From: Pyropia yezoensis
Taxonomy: Eukaryota; Rhodophyta; Bangiophyceae; Bangiales; Bangiaceae
NCBI GenBank assembly: GCA_009829735.1
Contig: CM020619.1
Location: 19,721,816 to 19,785,815, forward strand
Length of the DNA stretch: 64,000 nucleotides
Reading direction: 5' to 3'
Made by a program: the position numbers and the translations under genes. The notes under the pieces were generated by a model. That model was not told the DNA's origin and searched no databases. It worked only from the letters and a program-made list of their open reading frames with translations. This document shows positions 22,263-32,972 of the stretch, piece by piece; position 1 is the first letter of the stretch, and every line of letters starts with the position of its first letter.

Positions 22263-24203
22263 TCGTTTCCCGCCGACTTGGCGTCCGAATCTGAGGACGA
22301 AGGGGAAGACGACGAGTCCGAGGACGACGTGTCCGCCCCCTCCGCCGAGGGTGTGGCGACCGCGACGACCGGTCGAGACCCACCCTCGCGGCGTGAACGT
22401 ACTTCGTTCGTAGCCGACTTCTTACTCGCATTCCTAACAAGTTGTTGGATGCGTTTACTCAACTTGGGGCAATCATATGCCCAGTGTCCATCGGAGTTGC
22501 AGTTCCAACACCGATGGTCTGTTCCGGGAGGGATCTTCCCAACTGGGGAAGACGAAGAGATACCCTGGGAAGTTCCCACGGCAGCTACCACCCTCTCCTT
22601 GCGGATTCGGCGTGCCTCTCTTCATTCTCTGGCCTGGCGCGCCTCCTCCCGTTCCTTGGCCAACTCGGCTTAACGCTCCTGGCGTTGTTCCTCCCGCAAC
22701 TTGCGGTAGGCGTCGCCTCTGCGGTAGGCGAACCTAGCCAATTCGGCCAGGGTCGCCCGGGTAGTGTTATGCTCCCGGGTCTCCATCCGGACTGACATGG
22801 AGTCCCTCCACAAACCGACTCTTCACCACAGTTTGTGGATGAAGAAACCCACAAAGATTGTTGAGCTTACGGACTCGCTCCGCAAAGGACAACTCGTCCT
22901 CCGCCTCTTCCTGGTGGGTCTGCGTAAACTCCTCGACTTGAAAAGCCAACGCCACTTCATCAACCATGGCCCTCAACAACCAGTTGACGAGCTCCAAATA
23001 GGACGTCACCTCCCCAGCGCCTCCACTTGAGGAGCTGGGCATGACGGACATAAGTTCTGTCCGCAGGTCGCCCTTCGTAAACTCCTGCAGCATGTAAAAA
23101 TCCATGCCTTCACTTATGGCATTGTCGTCACAGGCTTTTGTGAAACGACGTAGGAACTCAAAGACACGGAGGGGGGGAGTTCCATCCCACTCCGCTTTGT
23201 GCCCAAAAGAGTGAAGTGCATTCTTCTTGGCACGGCCCATGGCTCGGGCCTGGTCAGGACCATACGCCACCGACTTGTTGTGGAGGGCGTAGGTCTCACA
23301 ATCAAAGATCCTCTGGTAGACCGGGATGGCTACCTGGATCTTGGGCGGCACCTCACGTTGAGGGAACAGCCGCTGTGGCACTGGGGTAAGTTGACCCTCA
23401 GTGCCCATAGCCTGGCGCGGCGCGCTTGGTGTGGCCGTCGGCGTTTCCGGGGGAAACTCCCCCATGAAGGGCGTACGCCCCACCGAATATGGTGTGGCTC
23501 CCTCGTTGGGAGTCACAGGTGTCGCCCCCTGTTCGGGGTGACCCGAGATAGGCGTGAGGAGGGATTCCCCCTGCGCCTGTGGGCTCGAAAGCCCCGATCC
23601 GGTCTGGACATTAAGGCCATCTGGCAAACTCGCCACAATCTGATTCAGAATAGTATTCGTCATCGTGACCACCAGGTCCGGCAAAGTCTGCCGCAACACA
23701 TTGGTCGCCTCCCGACGGACAGTTTCCGCGAGGAGTGGATTGACGACTCCAGTTGAGTCTCGGTCCGCCTCCGGGAGTCCACCTGAGGGGTAACCACGTT
23801 CCTCAGGGGTCTCAACCGGGGGCATGGGCGCGAGCGCATCGCCGACCAACGGAGGTCCGCCGTCCTCCGAAAGCCTAGTTGGCGACGGCTCCAAGCCAAA
23901 GTTGGATCCAACCCGGGTGGAACCCGCGGGGACAGTCCTCACCCCTTGGGACGTTCCCGTTGAGTATACCACGCGGTGGCCAGACTTCGGCCCACCCACA
24001 TCAGAAGTGTCACCCGAGTGAACTCTCGACTGAGTCGGGGTGGCCTTCTGCCCGCCCGCACTTCCAGTCCTGCTGGCTTGAGGGACCTCTAGTCCCTCTG
24101 CGACCCCAGGTAAACCCACCTGTGTCTCACCAGTATTCAAAGGCACTGAAGTACGTGCGTCACCCGTGTACTCCCCGGACGACGAGGGGTCCGAGCTAGC
24201 CAT
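22259..24203 (-). pseudogene. gag of element A, frameshifted
   Basis: Gag starts at ATG 24203 (begins MASSDPSSSGEYTGD), with a long Pro/Ser/Thr/Gly-rich N-terminal half and then a capsid-like helical half (contains MGRAKKNALHSFGHKAEWD). A 2-nt loss near 22795 ends the frame early at 22767. The zinc-knuckle segment (CWNCNSDGHWAYDC, CX2CX4HX4C) follows at 22591-22259, separated by the same TAA and TGA seen in element B. Unlike B, this copy lacks the TAG in the N-terminal half. Confidence 0.85.
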
Positions 24204-24322
24204 GTTGGCTGACGATCCGTATGACACGGTCCAAGTCCACCGTTCCTCTGAGACAGAGGGCCCCCTACACCCGGGTGCACCCGGAGGTAAAGTTTACCTC
24301 TGTCCCCTGCTGCTCCACGAAA

Positions 24323-24791
24323 TGTGGCAAAAACCACATGCACACACGGCACCCAAGTTGGGGCGGTGTACAAGGGCTGCCTCCTGTGTCGGGGGAACCG
24401 GAAGAAGTGCAAGTCGCACACACTCTGTCCCTGTTGTGGGGCAAACCCCCCACGGACAAACAAGAGGATGGTGTGTGGTTCAACAGTTTCTTGGTCGGGA
24501 CGGGGACGCAGGGCCAAGCCCCGCTGTCCCTCCCCTTATCCCCCCAGGGTCCCCTCCGAGTCTCGCCACTCAGAATCTCCCACCCCAGCACCTGCCGACC
24601 GGGCCACACGAAAATTCAAGATGATAAATGCAGAAAACCCTCAAATCCAAGTTGGAATTTCTACTAAGCTAACTATCCCAGACTTAGGGAATACGGACCA
24701 AAATGCAGGGGGAGGAACGGATCAGGCTAGTGGCCTGCCGCCCCTTGCATGGCACGTGTTGCCCCCGTACCTGGGGGTTAATACTGCCACA
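24323..24791 (-). repeat. 5' LTR of element A
   Basis: 469 bp with the same ends as the partner LTR, followed by the target duplication CGTCG at 24792-24796. It differs from the 15419-15887 LTR at about 14 positions by my count. Confidence 0.95.
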
Positions 24792-26623
24792 CGTCGTGCA
24801 GCAGCTTGAACGCATCGGTGCGCGTCTTCCCTTGCACCTCGATGGTGTACTGCACCATGAGCTCGCGGTGCCACCCGGTCGTCTCATGCACATCCCCGGC
24901 TTTCTTGGCGTCCATGAAAGCGGCTACCAGCCTGGGAAGCAGCATCTCCTGCGCCATGCAAGCAAATCATTCACGAACAGCCAGGTAGCTATAATGAAAA
25001 GATACCACGCGTGTCAGGGAGCTTGGCAGTGGAGCGCCGATACGGCGCCGGGTACGCACCGCTTCCCCCCAACCATGCAATTGACGGGTAGCATTAGCTG
25101 TAGTTAGTTGCGCATGCTGAACCTACCCTGACCGCCAGACTCTGGGCGCGCCTCAGATCATCTTCGCTTGCAGTGCCAGAGCATGCGCCACTGATGGACT
25201 GTCCCAAGCTGCTGCCTCCAGGTATGCCGTCCTGTGTGTCACTGAAGGGGGGACGGATCACGAGGGCGTGGGAAGGCTGTGCCAAAGCGGGCGACAACCC
25301 CTCGAGTGTGCGCTTCATGAAAGCTTGCGCGGTACCAAGCGATTCCACCATCAACGCCATGTTGTCCCTCTTAGCCATGGAGGTGGCGACAAGCCCTTGC
25401 AGGTTCTCGGTGGTCGTTTGCAGCTTGACAAACATGGCGGTGAGGGTCTAGCAGCCCGCGAGCGCCTCCGACAACACGGCCGTCAGCGCCGGGCTTCCAC
25501 CCGCCAGCTCCACACCAGAGCTCTCCAATGCCGCGGCAGCGTGTCGCTTTGGCGACGGCGATCGCGACCCAGACGAGCGAGACCCTGATCGGGAAGGCGA
25601 AGCACTCCTCGATCGGCGACCGGATGGCGGGATGGCCGCTCCGGCTGCTGGCCCCGGCAACCCAGGACCCGCAAGAAGCAACCCCGCTGCCGTCGGCGAA
25701 GGAGAAGCTCCGGGGCGGCCATGCCCGCCCCTACCAACAGCTGATGCTCAACCGCGCCCTCGACCACGACCGCGGCCACGACCGCGGCTCAATGCGGCAC
25801 CGCGCGAAGGCTGCCACACAAGCTGGTCATTGGCGGTCAGTCCTGCGCCGGCGGCTAGCCCCACGCTGGCGACTTCCTCCGCTCCGTCCCCGCCGATTAC
25901 AGCGGTCCCGCGTCCTTGCGCGGCACTCATGCCACCTGAGGCTTCGGCCACGCCGGCCGCGGCGGCAAGAAAAGTGGCGATGTGCGGATTATCCGTGTCA
26001 CCCTCTTCGCTGCCACCTCCGCCGACGCTGCTCATGGCACCGTTGTTGCTCATCCCGCCCATGCCCCCCGTGCCGCCTGCGCCTCGCATCACACTAGCGC
26101 TCTCCGGGCCGCCGCCGCCCCCTGTGCCGCTCCCGACGCCGGACACGTCCGCCATGCCGACCAAGCCGCCGGGGCCCTCCATGCCCCCCATTGAGCCGCC
26201 CACAATGCCGCCCGGGCCCCCCATGCCCCCCATTGAGTCGCCAAACTCCGTGCTGGGCGTCCCCCCACGAGCATAGTGGCCGCTAAAGCGGAGCAGCGCG
26301 TCGTTAGTTGGCTGCAACGGCTTATTGACGCCGCCCACCCTGTATACCGGGTGGCCGCCGTCCATGCCCAGCACCACAGAGGGCCCCACACCCGGGGAAG
26401 GTGGGGGACAGCTCCACGCCGGTGCCAGGGCAACGTGCCCGGCAAACCCAGGCGGCGCCTGGGGCCCGCGACCCGAATGGACCGACGGGCCCGGCGGCCA
26501 ACGGGGGCGCCCAGGGGCGCCGGGTGCACCTGGAGCGGAGGTAGCTTTCGCGGCAAACGCAGGTGGGGTCCGCGGCTGCTCGCCATTCCTCAAAAGACGG
26601 GGGAAGACGACACCAAATGACAA
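24792..26623 (-). pseudogene. 5' part of the host gene split by element A
   Basis: One minus-strand frame covers 26623-25127, with a TGA at 25748-25750 and a TAG at 25448-25450. It contains Gly/Met-rich repeats (GGMGGPGGIVGGSMGGMEG), an RG-rich stretch, an RS-rich stretch (SRSASPSRSGSRSSGSRSPS), and a helical, leucine-rich segment (contains FVKLQTTTENLQGLV, MVESLGTAQAFMKRTLEGL). A phase-0 intron fits 25126-24949 (GTAGGT donor, GCGCAG acceptor). The next exon (contains EMLLPRLVAAFMDAKKAGDV, GWHRELMVQYTIEVQGKT) reaches the target site and continues at 15413 after element A is discounted; the codon count across the gap is a multiple of three. The role is unknown; low-complexity plus coiled-coil composition suggests a nucleic-acid-associated or transposon-accessory protein. 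Confidence 0.55.
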
Positions 26624-28212
26624 CGACTGCTGGGGGGGGGGGCCGATGTGAGGCCCACATACAAGCGTGCGGTCCTCGACGTACTCGTGAATGTGACGGC
26701 CGGTGCGGCCGACCGACTCGGGAAGGTGTCGGGGAGGGGGACGTTGATGGGTATGGGAAAGGTGACGGTGAGGGGACGTTGATGGGTGTGGAAGACGATG
26801 GCGTGTTGTAGGCTGTGGTCGTGGGGTTCAATGGTAAAATGGTCTGTGTGGCTGTGTCTGTCTTCTCCCCTCCGTCTCCCCGAAGACGCCCACTCTCACC
26901 GACCATATACCAATGGTGGGGCACCCGGAGTGCCCCAGAGCACGCATTTGCCCGGTGCGCCCCGCGGCGGCACCAGAAGGCTGGAATCAAAGCATAGCGG
27001 GCGTGCGCACAAAACGTGCGGCACCAGATGGCTGGAATCAAAGGTTGGCCCTCGGCCCGACCTCTTGGGAGCGCACTTGGGCCCGCGGGCCGAGGTCGAG
27101 GGTGCTCTCTTGCGTTCGGGCCGAGATCTTGACACGTGTCCCGTGGAGTCGGGCAGCCGACAGCGGGATTCGTGCGGCCAGCCGACGGTTGCCAGGTGGA
27201 AACTTGTACAGATGTCAAAGTAATGGAGTGAAATAATCTCCCCGTTGATGGGAGAGTTAACGTCACGCAATCACATGACATCAACAAGACCGATATCTCA
27301 ACTCGACGAGAGAGACCCACAGGCGAAGCCACGTGGCACGTGTAGCCACGTGTAAGGAGGTGGGAAAATCCTTACACCTTGGCATCCTACGATGTGACCG
27401 AGTTTTTTTTGCAGCGGCCAGCTGGCTTTTGTGGCGCGCACGCCTTCTTGCCGCCGGTGACCTCTCTCTGGTCTCTCCCCCCCTTTAATGTGGCGGACAC
27501 CCCTCGCTATTGGCGTCAATCCCCCCCCCTCCGCAGCCCCCGCGGCGGTCACCCCTTCCTTGCGGCGGTCACTCCCCCCCAGCGGCACTTACGTCCCCCT
27601 GGCCGCGCCTCCCGCGTATGGTGGTCATCCCACCGTGGCGGCGGCGGGTCGTGTAGTCACTGGCGGCAGCTGAGGCTGTGGTGGCAGCGTGGAGGCCAGC
27701 CTGGGGGGGGGGGGCAATCCGGCTGGATGACGGCGAGCGCCCGATGTGTGGCTTGTGACTGACGGGTCCTCGCGCTTGCCCTTTTGTTTTGGCGGACGAA
27801 CCTGTGGGTCCTGGGATTTTTGGTGTACACCCTTGACGTCCATCAGGCGATAGCTACCCTACTCTACCCCCTATAGGAGCCGCCACCACGTGGCTTTTTG
27901 CTCGCTTGTGCGCCGGCCGTGGCCAAGGGGGAGGGGGTGGCGACGATGGGGACAGTGGTGGAGGTGCTGACGGTGGCAGCGACGGATCACCGCCGCCCCC
28001 CCCCTCCCAGCCCCGCCCGCCCCGGCCACGCTATCACTTTAACCACCGTATGCACCCATTCCTTCGTGGGCGGGCACCGGGCCCGCCGCTCTTTTTGCAA
28101 CTATGGGTTGATCAGGGGTCAGAGAGCGTGGGGGGTCGTCCAGGTGGAAGGGTTGATGAGTGCAGTCATGAAGAAGAGATGATAGGATTAAAAGCGCTAT
28201 TCAAAAGCCAGC
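26624..28212. other. no gene recognised
   Basis: Mixed and GC-rich DNA with a G-run at 26630-26641 and C-runs near 27475-27485 and 27520-27530. Open frames are scattered over both strands without motif. CCACGTGGC/CCACGTGTA-like E-box sequences occur around 27330-27350, but I would not call a promoter from them. Confidence 0.45.
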
Positions 28213-30437
28213 CTACGGTGCTTCAACGCCACCATTTCTACCTGCCGTAATGACATCATTGCCGTGCGGGGGGGTCGACTCGGGCAGTTCGCTCGCCGCT
28301 GTCATGACGTTGACAAACCAGGCCGGCGGTGCTGCGCTGCCCGGATGGTGCGGAAGACCAACCGTGAATGTCATGAAGACAGCCGAGCCACTGCCCCCCT
28401 CCATCGCACCCGTCCGCAGAGCCGCGTTCTCTGCTTCCAGCGTCCTATTGCGTTGCTCCAGAAGCTGCTTCTCAAGCTCGGCAGTGCGGAGCTCGGTGGC
28501 CACATGGCTGGTCACAGTCGCCCGGACGGCACGCCGCCGCCTCTTTGGCTGCTGGCCTGCTGCAGCCGGAGCAGCAGGCCAAGTGGCACGGCCCTCATCG
28601 CCCCTCTGCTCCCCCTCACCGTTGCCCCCGTCGCCTCTCTGCTCCCCCCCACCATTGATCCTTTCGCCCCCCAGCGCCCCCCTACCATGGCCCCCATCCC
28701 CTTCCCCCCCACCGCCATTGCCCTCTTCACCCTCCTGGCCTCCCCCATCAATGTCCTTTCCCCCATCTCATCTCCGACCTGTTCCTCCAGTCCAGCACCC
28801 ATACCCTCTGCGTCGCCCTCATCATCCCGCTCTGCTGCCCCCAATTCGTCCGCCGATCTGCCATTGTCTCGCGGTTGGGTAGCCTGCTTCCGCTTCTCCC
28901 GGCGGCGCTGGAAGTGGTGCGCTCGCTCCAACGCCGTACACCCCAGGGGCGCGGCCGTGGTCCAGCTCATCAGAGTCCCGCTGGTCGACAAACTTGCTGC
29001 CGGTCATGGCTACCATCAGCGGCTGCCGGCGCCCACAAAGCTTATAAAATGGCTCGTGCTGGGACTCCTCTGCGTATGTAGTTGTCGAGGCCGTTGCCCG
29101 CTGCGCGTGATCCGCCTTCGAGAACGCGGGTCAACACGCCGGGAGCAGGCGAGCGTTGTCCAGGACGCCAGCGCAGTCGCGAGACGGCTCCGTCTCGATG
29201 ACGGACGTGCGCAGACGCTCCGCCTCGGCGACGTTGTGGCACTCAATGAGCTTCCTTAAAGTGGCACGCATGGACAGGGGTGCCCGGTCACACAAGCAGC
29301 GGGCGTGCGCTTCGCAGCCAAAGAGGATGCTCTGCGCGTGCTCTTCGATGCTGAACCTTTACCTCTGCCGCCGTGGGGAGCAGCCCGCGGGTGGAGGTAG
29401 TAATGAGGGGGGGGGGGTGCGTGTGGCGGCCCAAAGAGAAGATGAGGAAGCTCCTCTTCGGATCCCTCGCTTTGGCGTCCGTCAACGGCACGCCGACGAA
29501 GAGCACGCTACTGCACGTTACGTAAGAGGACAGAGGCCTGGAGGTGCTACCGTGAGACCGGCACCTTGACCACGAGCCGGCGGCGCGAATTGTGATGCAT
29601 GGTTGGTTCGTTTTGACACCCGTCGGGATATTCGTGACGTCTCTGCGAGGACAAACACAAAACAAAACACCAGTCGGGAAAAAAAAGAGTCTCGTAGAGA
29701 ATCATTGTCACCTTATGTCAGCAATCCGCACTCTCTACCAGTCGTGTCTGCGGGGGACGGGCGGCGGGGGGGCGCTCCCGCCATTCATTGACGGAGGAGG
29801 GACCCTGCTCGCCCTGCCCAATTCCCCTCCGCCTTGATATCACTGGCCGCCGCTGCCCCTCCCTCACGCCGTTCACCGGGCGCTTACCAGCACAAAGCGT
29901 CGACCGCAGAGCGTCCTCACCGCTGTCAGAGGACACTCCTCGTGCGCGCCAAAACGTACCTCTCTTCGCTCAGTCATCGTTCAATGCTGCTCAGGTCCTG
30001 TATGCTCGAGATCGACGCGTTCTTGTGCCCCATGCGATTTGCCCGTGAGTAGCCGGAGCACCCCAAAAACTTTCTGCCCGACGCCTGGATGGTAACAACC
30101 TTGCCCCGCGGTGGTGTCTCCAGGCGCGCACAGAGAACGTTTGGGCATGGCTTCAGTATAAACGGCACAACCACCGAGGTGTACTTCTCCCACTCCCGGG
30201 CCAAAGCCTGCTGCTCCGTGTTGGTAGAGGGCGTTTACGCGCTGGCTTTTTCAAAGAGCTTCTCGTACACCGCGTACTGGTCGGCGTCTTCCGGCTGAAG
30301 CGCTGTGTGCGGCACGTCCAGTACAGCGCGCGGGACGTTGGGGCAAGCGTCGATTCCCGAGCATGGGGACTCAGTCCACTCATACGAGCTTAAACCGAAA
30401 TTGAGAGAAAGCTGGTTCGTCAGCTTCCGGCTCTTTC
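28213..30437 (-). pseudogene. downstream part of a second host or transposon gene, split by element B
   Basis: Read on the minus strand from the element B target site. The first exon-like stretch (contains LTNQLSLNFGLSSYEWTES, IDACPNVPRAVLDVPHTAL) meets an in-frame TAA at about 30235, then continues in frame (contains REWEKYTSVVVPFILKPCPN, GRKFLGCSGYSRANRMGHKN). 29665-29288 adds a Cys/His-rich segment (contains FSLGRHTHPPP). After a frame change 29270-28820 reads LRKLIECHNVAEAERLRTSV, a TGA, then EPFYKLCGRRQPLMVAM. Gly/Met-rich repeats follow and a final coiled coil (LEKQLLEQRNRTLEAENAAL) ends at 28213. The CPN..C and GRHTHP-like motifs recall zinc fingers of MULE/FAR1/FLYWCH type, but I cannot place the family. 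Decayed. Confidence 0.45.
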
Positions 30438-30906
30438 TGTGGCAGTATTGACCCCCAGGTACGGGGGCAACACGTGCCATGCAAGGGGCGGCAGGCCACT
30501 AGCCTGATCCGTTCCTCCCCCTGCATTTGGGTCCGTATTCCCTAAGTTTGGGATAGTTAGCTTAGTAGAAAATCCAACTTGGATTTGAGGGTTTTCTGCA
30601 TTTATCGTCTTGAATTTTCGTGTGGCCCGGTGGGCAGGTGCTGGGGTGGGAGATTCTGAGTGGCGAGATTCTGAGGGGACCCTGGGGGGATAAGGGGAGG
30701 GACAGCGGGGCTTGGCCCTGCGTCCCCGTCCCGACCATGAAACTGTTGGACCACACACCATCCTCTTGTTTGTCCGTGGGGGGTTTGCCCCACAACAGGG
30801 ACAGAGTGTGTGCGACTTGCACTTCTTCCGGTTCCCCCGACACGGGAGGCAGCCCTTGCACACCGCCCCAACTGGGGTGCCGTGTGTGCATGTGGTTTTT
30901 GCCACA
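30438..30906 (+). repeat. 5' LTR of element B
   Basis: 469 bp, TGTGGC...GCCACA. It contains the perfect hairpin AAATCC-AACTT-GGATTT at 30570-30586. The complementary strand is open through almost the whole LTR, as in all five LTR copies in the window. Confidence 0.95.
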
Positions 30907-31025
30907 TTTCGTGGAGCAGCAGGGGACAGAGGTAAACTTTACCTCCGGGTGCACCCGGGTGTAGGGGGCCCTCTGTCTCAGAGGAACGGTGGACTTGGAC
31001 CGTGTCATACGGATCGTCAGCCAAC
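30907..31025 (+). promoter_or_regulatory. leader of element B with candidate primer-binding site and hairpin
   Basis: Between the LTR and the gag ATG. A TGG-starting stretch 5 bases inside the LTR (30912-30927, TGGAGCAGCAGGGGAC) is the candidate tRNA primer-binding site, but I could not match it to a tRNA 3' end with confidence. A perfect hairpin GAGGTA-AACTT-TACCTC lies at 30929-30945, followed by the palindrome CACCCGGGTG. The same leader occurs in elements A and C, and this is where packaging and priming signals would be expected. Confidence 0.5.
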
Positions 31026-32972
31026 ATGGCTAGCTCGGACCCTTCGTCGTCCGGGGAGTACACGGGTGACGCACGTACTTCAGTGCCTTTGAATACTGGT
31101 GAGACACAGGTGGGTTTACCTGGGGTCGCAGAGGGACTAGAGGTCCCTCAAGCCAGCAGGACTGGAAGTGCGGGCGGGCAACAGGCCACCCCGACTCAGT
31201 CGAGAGTTCACTCGGGTGACACTTCTGATGTGGGTGGGCCGAAGTCTGGCCACCGTGTGGTATACTCAACGGGAACGTCCCAAGGGGTGAGGACTGTCCC
31301 CGCGGGTTCCACTCGGGTTGGAGCCAACTTTGGCTTGGAGCCGTCGCCAACTAGGCTTTCGGAGGACGGCGGACCTCCGTTGGTCGGCGATGCGCTCGCG
31401 CCCATGCCCCCGGTTGAGGCCCCTGAGGGACGTGGTTACCCCTCAGGTGGACTCCCGGAGGCGGACCGAGACTCAACTGGAGTCGTCAATCCACTCCTCG
31501 CGGAAACTGTCCGTCGGGAGGCGACCAATGTGTTGCGGCAGACTTTGCCGGACCTGGTGGTCACGATGACGAATACTATTCTGAATCAGATTGTGGCGAG
31601 TTTGCCAGATGGCCTTAGTGTCCAGACCGGATTGGGGCTTTCGAGCCCGCAGGCGCAGGGGGAATCTCCCCTGACGCCTATTCCGGGTCGCCCCGATCAG
31701 GGGGGGACCCCTGTGACTCCCAACGTGGGAGCAGCACCATTCTCGGTGGGGCGTACGCCCTTCATGGGGTAGTTTCCCCCGGAAACGCCGACGGCCACAC
31801 CAAGCGCGCCGCGCCAGGCTACAGGCGCTGAGGGTCAACGTACCCCAGTGCCACAGCGGCTGTTCCCTCAACGTGAGGTGCCGCCCAAGATCCAGGTAGC
31901 CATCCCGGTCTACCAGAGGATCTTTGACTGTGAGACCTACGCCCTCCACAACAAGTCGGTGGCGTATGGTCCTGACCAGGCCCGAGCCATGGGCCGTGCC
32001 AAGAAGAATGCACTTTATTCTTTTGGGCACAAAGCGGAGTGGGATGGAACTCCCCCCCTCCGTGTCTTTGAGTTCCTACGTCGTTTCACAAAAGCCTGTG
32101 ACGACAATGCCATAAGTGAAGGCATGGATTTTTACATGCTACAGGAGTTTACGAAGGGCGACCTGCGGACAGAACTTATGTCCGTCATGCCCAGCTCCTC
32201 AAGTGGAGGCGCTGGGGAGGTGACGTCCTATTTGGAGCTCGTCAACTGGTTGTTGAGAGCCATGGTTGATGAAGCGGCGTTGGCTTTTCAAGTCGAGGAG
32301 TTTACGCAGACCCACCAGGAAGAGGCGGAGGACGAGTTGTCCTTTGCGGAGCGAGTCCGTAAGCTCAACAATCTTTGTGGGTTTCTTCATCCACAAGCTG
32401 TGGTGAAGAGTCGGTTTGTGGAGGGACTCCATTGGTTAGTCCGGATGGAGACCCGGGAGCATAACACTGCCCGGGCGACCCTGGCCGAGTTGGCCAGGTT
32501 GGCCTATCGCAGAGGCGAGGCCTACCGCAAGTTGCGGGAGGAACAACGCCAGGAGCGTTAAGCCGAGTTGGCCAAGGAACGGGAGGAGGCGCGCCAGGCC
32601 AGAGAATGAAGAGAGGCACGCCGAATCCGCAAGGAGAGGGTGGTAGCTGCCGTGGGAACTTCCCAGGGTATCTCTTCGTCTTCCCCAGTTGGGAAGATCC
32701 CTCCCGGAACAGACCATCGGTGTTGGAACTGCAACTCCGATGGACACTGGGCATATGATTGCCCCAAGTTGAGTAAACGCATCCAACAACTTGTTAGGAA
32801 TGCGAGTAAGAAGTCGGCTACGAACGAAGTACGTTCACGCCGCGAGGGTGGGTCTCGACCGGTCGTCGCGGTCGCCACACCCTCGGCGGAGGGGGCGGAC
32901 ACGTCGTCCTCGGACTCGTCGTCTTCCCCTTCGTCCTCAGATTCGGACGCCAAGTCGGCGGGAAACGAATGA
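31026..32972 (+). pseudogene. gag of element B (capsid and zinc knuckle) with three in-frame stops
   Basis: One frame from ATG 31026 to TGA 32970-32972. The N-terminal half is Ser/Thr/Pro/Gly-rich. 31848-32560 is helical and capsid-like (contains MGRAKKNALYSFGHKAEWD, EFLRRFTKACDDNAISEGMD). A CX2CX4HX4C zinc knuckle (CWNCNSDGHWAYDC) starts at 32721, followed by a Ser/Asp-rich tail. The frame is interrupted by TAG 31770-31772 (GAG in A and C), TAA 32559-32561 and TGA 32607-32609. The last two are also present in A, so they predate both insertions. The terminal TGA overlaps the pol ATG as ATGA. Without recoding this copy cannot make full Gag. Confidence 0.85.

Larger units (their letters stand above)
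15419..24791 (-). mobile_element. Ty3/gypsy LTR retrotransposon A (chromodomain type), decayed
   Basis: A full-length 9,373-bp element flanked by the 5-bp duplication CGTCG (15414-15418 and 24792-24796), with 469-bp LTRs starting TGTGGC and ending GCCACA. Gag and pol read on the minus strand, and an extra antisense ORF reads plus. I count about 14 differences between the two LTRs, against 7 in element B, so A is the older insertion. Gag has a frameshift, pol has nonsense codons and a 1-nt deletion, and the antisense ORF has a stop, so this copy cannot encode its own proteins. It inserted into an exon of a host reading frame on the same strand. Confidence 0.95.
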
